From: Quisquiliibacterium sp036525975
GTDB lineage: Bacteria; Pseudomonadota; Gammaproteobacteria; Burkholderiales; Burkholderiaceae_E
Assembly (NCBI GenBank): GCA_036525975.1
Contig: DATCZK010000008.1
Span: forward strand, 1-7,111
DNA length: 7,111 nucleotides
Direction of reading: 5' to 3'
A program made the translations under genes and the position numbers. Positions 4,041-7,111 of the stretch are shown here, one piece after another. How positions within the stretch are numbered: position 1 is the stretch's first letter; every line of letters begins with the position of its first letter. The notes beneath the pieces were generated by a model. It had not been told where the DNA came from, did no database searches, and saw nothing but the letters and a program-made list of their open reading frames with translations.

Positions 4041-6905
4041 TCAGTTCCTCTTCTCGATCGCCTCGACGATCCGCTCGCAGCGGCTTCGGTCGCCCTCGCT
4101 CGCCACCCCGGGCGACGCGGCCCAGGCGAGCAGCACCTCGTCGGCGCCGACCTCGGCGGACGCCGATCGCTTGAAGCGATCGCGCAGGTGCTTCACCTGC
4201 AGCGCGAGCCGCTGCGCGTGCAGCTCGTCGGGGCTGGGCAGCTCGAGCGTGATCTCGAGCTCGAGCAGCGCGTCGCGCCGCGCCGCGGCGCCCCCGTCGA
4301 TGCGCGCAACGTAGTCGCCGCGCTCGCGCGCGTGGCCGGCCAGCGCGCGCGCGGCTTCGTCGCGCCGCGCCGCGAGCGCGCTCTCCCACGCCGCACCCAC
4401 CGGCGGCAGCGCAGCCCAGCGTTCACGCACCGACGCCTGCGTTGCCGCGGCCCCGGGCGGGGCGTCCCCACCCTGCGCGGCGGCGGCGAGCACCAGCGCG
4501 TCGAGTTCCTCGCACAGCTGCTCCCGGGCAAGGAGCGCGCGCCACGCCGCCGCCTCGCGCGCGCGGCTGCGAGCCCGCAGCAGGCCGTCCACCTGCGAGC
4601 GCGCCGCCCTGAAGCGCGCTTCCAGCGGCCGCGGCACGGGCCCCCCGGCGAGGGCCTTTCTCCAACGCTCCTGCAACTCGCGCTGCGCGGCGCGCAGTTG
4701 GGCGTCTTCGTCTTCGCTGCGCGCCAGTTGCTCGAGCTGCTCGCACAACTGCTCCAACGCGCGCCACTCGGCGTGCCGGCGCTCGTCGGCCTCCTTGCGT
4801 GCGCCCTGGCGCGCGTCGAACACCGCGTTGCAGGCGGCGCGAAACCGTTCCCACAGCGCCTGCTCGTCGCGGCGCGGCAGCGGTCTCGCCTTGGCGTGCG
4901 CCTGCCAGTCCGACTGCAGCGCCTTCACCTTCGAGGGCGCGTCGCGCTCCTGCGCCTTGTCGCCCAGCGCCTGCGCCTGCGCGATCAGCGCTTCGCGCTC
5001 CTGCCTGGCTTGCTCGCGCGTCTTCGCCAGCGCCTCGCGCACCGGGGCGAGCGCGGCCTTCATCCGCGCGTCGAGCTTCTTCCACGCCCCGGGTTCCACG
5101 CTGCCCATCGTGGGGCCCCGCCAGGCGGAGTCGGTCTCGCGAAGCCAGTTCTCCATCGCCCGCCAGTCGTGCGGCTCGCCGAGCAGCTCGGGAGCGCGGG
5201 CCGCCGCGGCGGCCACGAACTCCTCGCGCAGTCGGCGCGCCTCCTTGTGCTGCGCCGACAGTTCCGCGAAGTGGCGCGCCGCCGGCGCGTACACCTTCTC
5301 GCAGGCCTCGTCGAAGCGCTTCCACAGCGGCCGGGGCACGCCCGCGAACTGCTGGTCGAGCGTCTTCCACTCGGCGCGCAGGCGCTGCACCTCGCGTGCC
5401 GCGGCGGCCGGGGCGGGGGGCTGGGCGAGCAAGGCCTCGGCCTGCTCGCACAACTGCACGCGCGCGCTCTGCTGGCCGAACTGCTCCCACTGCTCGAGCT
5501 CGCCGAGCTGCTGCAACACGCGCGACATCCGCCGCTCGCTCGGCTTGGGCAGCGTGCCCGCTTCCGGCTTGAGGGAACGCGCGGCGTCCACCGCCGCGCG
5601 CGCCTGCTGCAGCTGCCCGGCGGCCAGCGCCTGCTCGGCCTCGTGCAGCAGCCCATGCAGCCGGTGCTTGGCCTCGCCCTGTTGTTGCTGGGCGGCGCGC
5701 GCAACGGCGAGGCGGCGCTGCTCGATCTGCAGGATGGCGGCCTCGAAGCGTCGCGTCAGCGCCGGGGTGCGAGCGGCCAGCGCGAGCGCCTGCCAGCGCG
5801 CCGGCAGCTGCGCGTCGTCGATCGGCGTACCCGCGGCCAGGTCCTCCGCCTCGAGCACGAGCGCCTCGGCGGCGGCGAACGCGGGCGCCATCTCCTCGAA
5901 GTGCGCGAGCTGCGATGCGCCCGGCTCGAGCCGGGCGAGCGCCGCACTGTCGCCCGCATCGGTCGCCTCCGCCTGCAGCGCGTCGAACTCGGCGCGCAGC
6001 GCGGGCAGGGCGTCGGCGGCAGGGATCTCCCGCAGCGACGCGAGCCAATCGTTGACGCGCTGCTCGAGTTGCGCGTGCGCGCGCTGCGACGCGTGCTCGC
6101 GGTCGAAGCGCTCGCGCATCCGCGTCTCGACTTCCTCCCACCGCGCGCGGCGCTCTTGGTCGTGGGCGAGGTCGAGCGCCTTCCAGCGGCGGTCGAGCTC
6201 CACGGCCGCGGTGAGGATCGGGCCCGGCTGGTCCACCAGCGCATTGGCCTGCTCGAGCAGTGCGTCGGCCTCGGCGCCCGCAGCGGCGCGGTGCGCGATC
6301 GTCCGCAGCCGCTGCCTCGCGATGCGCGCCACGCCGCGGTCCTTGTCGTTTGCGGCGTCGGCGAGAACGCGCAACGCCTCCGGACCGTGCACGCGCTCGG
6401 CCGCGGCGAGGCGCACCGGCGCGTGCGCAGCCTTCACCGCGATCTCGGCGAGCGTGCCTTCGTCGCCGATCGCGTCGATCGCAACGCGCCACAGCTCGGG
6501 ATCCTGCGCGTGCAACGCGATCTCGGCGCGGATCGCGTCGGGGCAGTCGGGCGCGGCGAGGACCGGCTGCGCGAGCTCCGGCTGGGCGAGCGTCGCCAGC
6601 GCGGACCCGGGCTGGGCGGACCCGGGCTGCGCGAGGTCAGTCTGCGCGGCCTGCGTCATCGCGTTGGCCAGCGAGGCGAAGATCGCCGCGCGAACGGCTG
6701 GCTGCGCCTCGGCCGGCACCGCCGCAGCGAGCGCGGCGGGATCGGCGCAACGCGCGGCCGCGGCCGCCCGCACCTCGGGCGCCGGGTCGCCCTGGAGCAA
6801 CTGAGCGAGCGCCTCGGAGTCCGGCGGCAGCGACGCCACGCCGAGCACGCGCTGCGCGGCGTCGTCCTGTTCGTGCAGGGGCGGGGTGAAGATCTTGTCG
6901 AGCAC
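4041..6905 (-). CDS. DUF349 domain-containing protein with N-terminal HEAT-like repeats
   Basis: A 954-residue protein, rich in Ala, Arg, Glu and Gln, mostly helical and cytoplasmic. Residues about 10-205 look like short HEAT-type helical pairs (QRVLGVASLPPDSEALAQLL, PEVRAAAAARCADPAALAAA, PVRLAAAERVHGPEALRVLA). The rest repeats the DUF349 pattern, with a tryptophan and then a W-R/E-RF motif: about 227-275 (degenerate), 502-560 (W513, LWKRF 527-531), 577-625 (W595, W608), 655-705 (W667, LWERF 684-688), 732-780 (W748) and 823-860 (degenerate). Gln/Glu/Arg-rich stretches between them probably form coiled coils. The end, PSPDELHAQRLALQVKHLRDRFKRS (split at 891-915), fits the family C-terminus. 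No function is established. The frame is open to a TTG at 7091, but I chose GTG 6905 because the sequence from VLDKIFTPPLHEQDD resembles the usual start of such proteins. Everything upstream is Arg-rich noise that crosses a T7 tract. No clear Shine-Dalgarno is visible. Codon use matches the neighbours. It is probably first in the three-gene leftward run. Confidence 0.88.
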   Translation of the reverse strand: MLDKIFTPPLHEQDDAAQRVLGVASLPPDSEALAQLLQGDPAPEVRAAAAARCADPAALAAAVPAEAQPAVRAAIFASLANAMTQAAQTDLAQPGSAQPGSALATLAQPELAQPVLAAPDCPDAIRAEIALHAQDPELWRVAIDAIGDEGTLAEIAVKAAHAPVRLAAAERVHGPEALRVLADAANDKDRGVARIARQRLRTIAHRAAAGAEADALLEQANALVDQPGPILTAAVELDRRWKALDLAHDQERRARWEEVETRMRERFDREHASQRAHAQLEQRVNDWLASLREIPAADALPALRAEFDALQAEATDAGDSAALARLEPGASQLAHFEEMAPAFAAAEALVLEAEDLAAGTPIDDAQLPARWQALALAARTPALTRRFEAAILQIEQRRLAVARAAQQQQGEAKHRLHGLLHEAEQALAAGQLQQARAAVDAARSLKPEAGTLPKPSERRMSRVLQQLGELEQWEQFGQQSARVQLCEQAEALLAQPPAPAAAAREVQRLRAEWKTLDQQFAGVPRPLWKRFDEACEKVYAPAARHFAELSAQHKEARRLREEFVAAAAARAPELLGEPHDWRAMENWLRETDSAWRGPTMGSVEPGAWKKLDARMKAALAPVREALAKTREQARQEREALIAQAQALGDKAQERDAPSKVKALQSDWQAHAKARPLPRRDEQALWERFRAACNAVFDARQGARKEADERRHAEWRALEQLCEQLEQLARSEDEDAQLRAAQRELQERWRKALAGGPVPRPLEARFRAARSQVDGLLRARSRAREAAAWRALLAREQLCEELDALVLAAAAQGGDAPPGAAATQASVRERWAALPPVGAAWESALAARRDEAARALAGHARERGDYVARIDGGAAARRDALLELEITLELPSPDELHAQRLALQVKHLRDRFKRSASAEVGADEVLLAWAASPGVASEGDRSRCERIVEAIEKRN
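6563..6630. repeat. Short degenerate tandem repeats inside the DUF349 gene
   Basis: Two adjacent 15-bp units (6601-6615 and 6616-6630) are identical at 14 of 15 bases, each with the core GGACCCGGGCTG. Related 13-bp units CCGGCTGCGCGAG (6563-6575) and CCGGCTGGGCGAG (6578-6590) lie nearby. In the protein they give the LAQP/SAQP-type run at residues about 91-114, including two consecutive QPGSA units. The length divides by three, so the frame is kept. This looks like a flexible linker expanded by slippage between helical repeats. Confidence 0.7.
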
Positions 6906-6920
6906 GGGCGGGATCGTCGC

Positions 6921-6943
6921 AAAAAAAGCGGGAATAGCCTCGC
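6921..6943 (-). terminator. Terminator-like hairpin with T7 tract in the DUF349 leader
   Basis: On the leftward strand GCGAGG, a CTATT loop and CCCGC form a 5-bp stem with one bulged A, followed at once by seven T (plus 6927-6921). This is the layout of a weak intrinsic terminator. It ends 15 nt before the GTG start at 6905, so it would act on transcripts entering the DUF349 gene as an attenuator, or end read-through from upstream. Its base overlaps the 16-bp palindrome at 6942-6957 by two bases, so the two structures partly exclude each other. Confidence 0.35.
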
Positions 6944-6957
6944 GCGCAGCTGCGCGC
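6942..6957. repeat. Perfect 16-bp palindrome GCGCGCAGCTGCGCGC
   Basis: The sequence equals its own reverse complement over 16 bases with no loop. It lies in the divergent intergenic region, 37 bp upstream of the DUF349 GTG. A loopless palindrome folds poorly as RNA but suits a dimeric DNA-binding protein. GC-rich alternating sequence of this kind also arises by chance in such genomes. Confidence 0.4.
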
Positions 6958-7092
6958 CAGCATCGATGGTACCCACTTGTTCGGGTTTCGCGCAGAGGGG
7001 TCTCGCGGGCGGGGGCACGGAGCGGATCTTGCGCTCGGCGAAATCGGCGATACTCGCGGGCACTCAACCACGATCCGGAAGCATCCGGCAAA

Positions 7093-7098
7093 GAGGGA
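7093..7098 (+). promoter_or_regulatory. Ribosome binding site of the right-edge gene
   Basis: GAGGGA lies with its last base 4 nt before the ATG at 7103, and its GAGG core is 6 nt away. This is the best Shine-Dalgarno sequence in the window and the main support for a gene starting here. Confidence 0.55.
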
Positions 7099-7102
7099 AG
7101 AC

Positions 7103-7111
7103 ATGCGTAGA
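7103..7111 (+). CDS. Start of a rightward gene running off the right edge (partial)
   Basis: Three codons are visible, ATG CGT AGA (Met-Arg-Arg), right after a strong purine-rich ribosome binding site. The gene is divergent from the DUF349 gene and shares the 6906-7102 intergenic region with it. Nothing can be said about the product from three residues; a start rich in Arg is compatible with many families, including exported proteins. Confidence 0.55.

Larger units (their letters stand above)
6906..7102. other. Divergent intergenic region between the DUF349 gene and the right-edge gene
   Basis: This region of 197 bp should hold promoters for both directions. For the rightward gene, TTGCGC (7029-7034) followed 16 bp later by TACTCG (7051-7056), or the overlapping GATACT (7049-7054) at a short spacing, is the best I can find, and both are weak. 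For the leftward gene, TACCAT on the leftward strand (plus 6966-6971) could be a -10 box, but no matching -35 is visible. The firm features are the palindrome and the hairpin with T7 listed separately. Confidence 0.3.

Noticed and set aside
2809..4314. Rightward open frame of 501 codons opposite the UxaA-like gene
   Set aside because: Shadow of the dehydratase gene; the composition is Arg/His/Val-rich noise, and it crosses the gene boundary into the DUF349 gene.
4795..6804. Rightward open frame of 669 codons opposite the DUF349 gene, rich in Ser, Ala and Cys
   Set aside because: It mirrors the Ala/Arg/Glu codons of the sense gene. The Cys/Ser richness comes from reverse-complemented GC-rich codons, and there is no ribosome binding site or domain.
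6906..7091. N-terminal extension of the DUF349 protein to TTG 7091
   Set aside because: The extension is Arg-rich, resembles no domain, crosses a terminator-like T7 tract and takes up almost all of the divergent intergenic region.

Overview
The window looks like chromosomal DNA of a very GC-rich proteobacterium. The protein families and style (a DUF6502 protein, a long Ala/Arg/Glu-rich DUF349 protein, a full-length UxaA-type dehydratase) and the almost exclusive G/C third codon positions suggest Betaproteobacteria, probably Burkholderiales. This assignment is inference from composition and family type. I see no rRNA, tRNA, insertion sequence, integrase, CRISPR array or phage gene. The content reads as ordinary chromosome, not as an obvious defence or mobile island.

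Layout, left to right. Positions 1-6 hold the first two codons of a leftward gene that leaves the window. Positions 7-207 form a divergent intergenic region with an unusual cluster of overlapping inverted repeats (100-153), which coincides with a good leftward sigma70-like promoter. A rightward DUF6502 gene follows (208-1068). Positions 1069-1409 hold no intact gene, but contain a strong hairpin and a short stretch (about 1130-1246) with coding-like composition and no start codon. Three leftward genes then follow in close order. Read in their own direction they are a 954-residue DUF349 protein with an N-terminal helical-repeat region (6905-4041), a 509-residue UxaA/altronate-dehydratase family enzyme (3990-2461) and a 330-residue zinc-free MDR reductase of the MECR/ETR1 type (2402-1410). 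The gaps between them are 50 and 58 nt, so one transcript is plausible. Positions 6906-7102 are a second divergent intergenic region, with a terminator-like hairpin and T7 tract just inside the DUF349 leader. A rightward gene starts at 7103 with a clear ribosome binding site and runs off the right edge.

How the genes fit together. The dehydratase and the reductase could act in one catabolic route, dehydrating a sugar acid or hydroxy acid and then reducing an activated alkene or carbonyl, but no transporter, regulator or uronate-pathway gene is visible to name the substrate. The DUF349 protein has no known function, and its link to the enzymes rests only on spacing. The DUF6502 protein carries a helix-turn-helix-like segment. 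With the repeat cluster directly upstream, the left end has the geometry of an autoregulated divergent pair. No clearly novel system is demonstrated. The best leads are the repeat cluster at 100-153 and the possible attenuator before the DUF349 gene.
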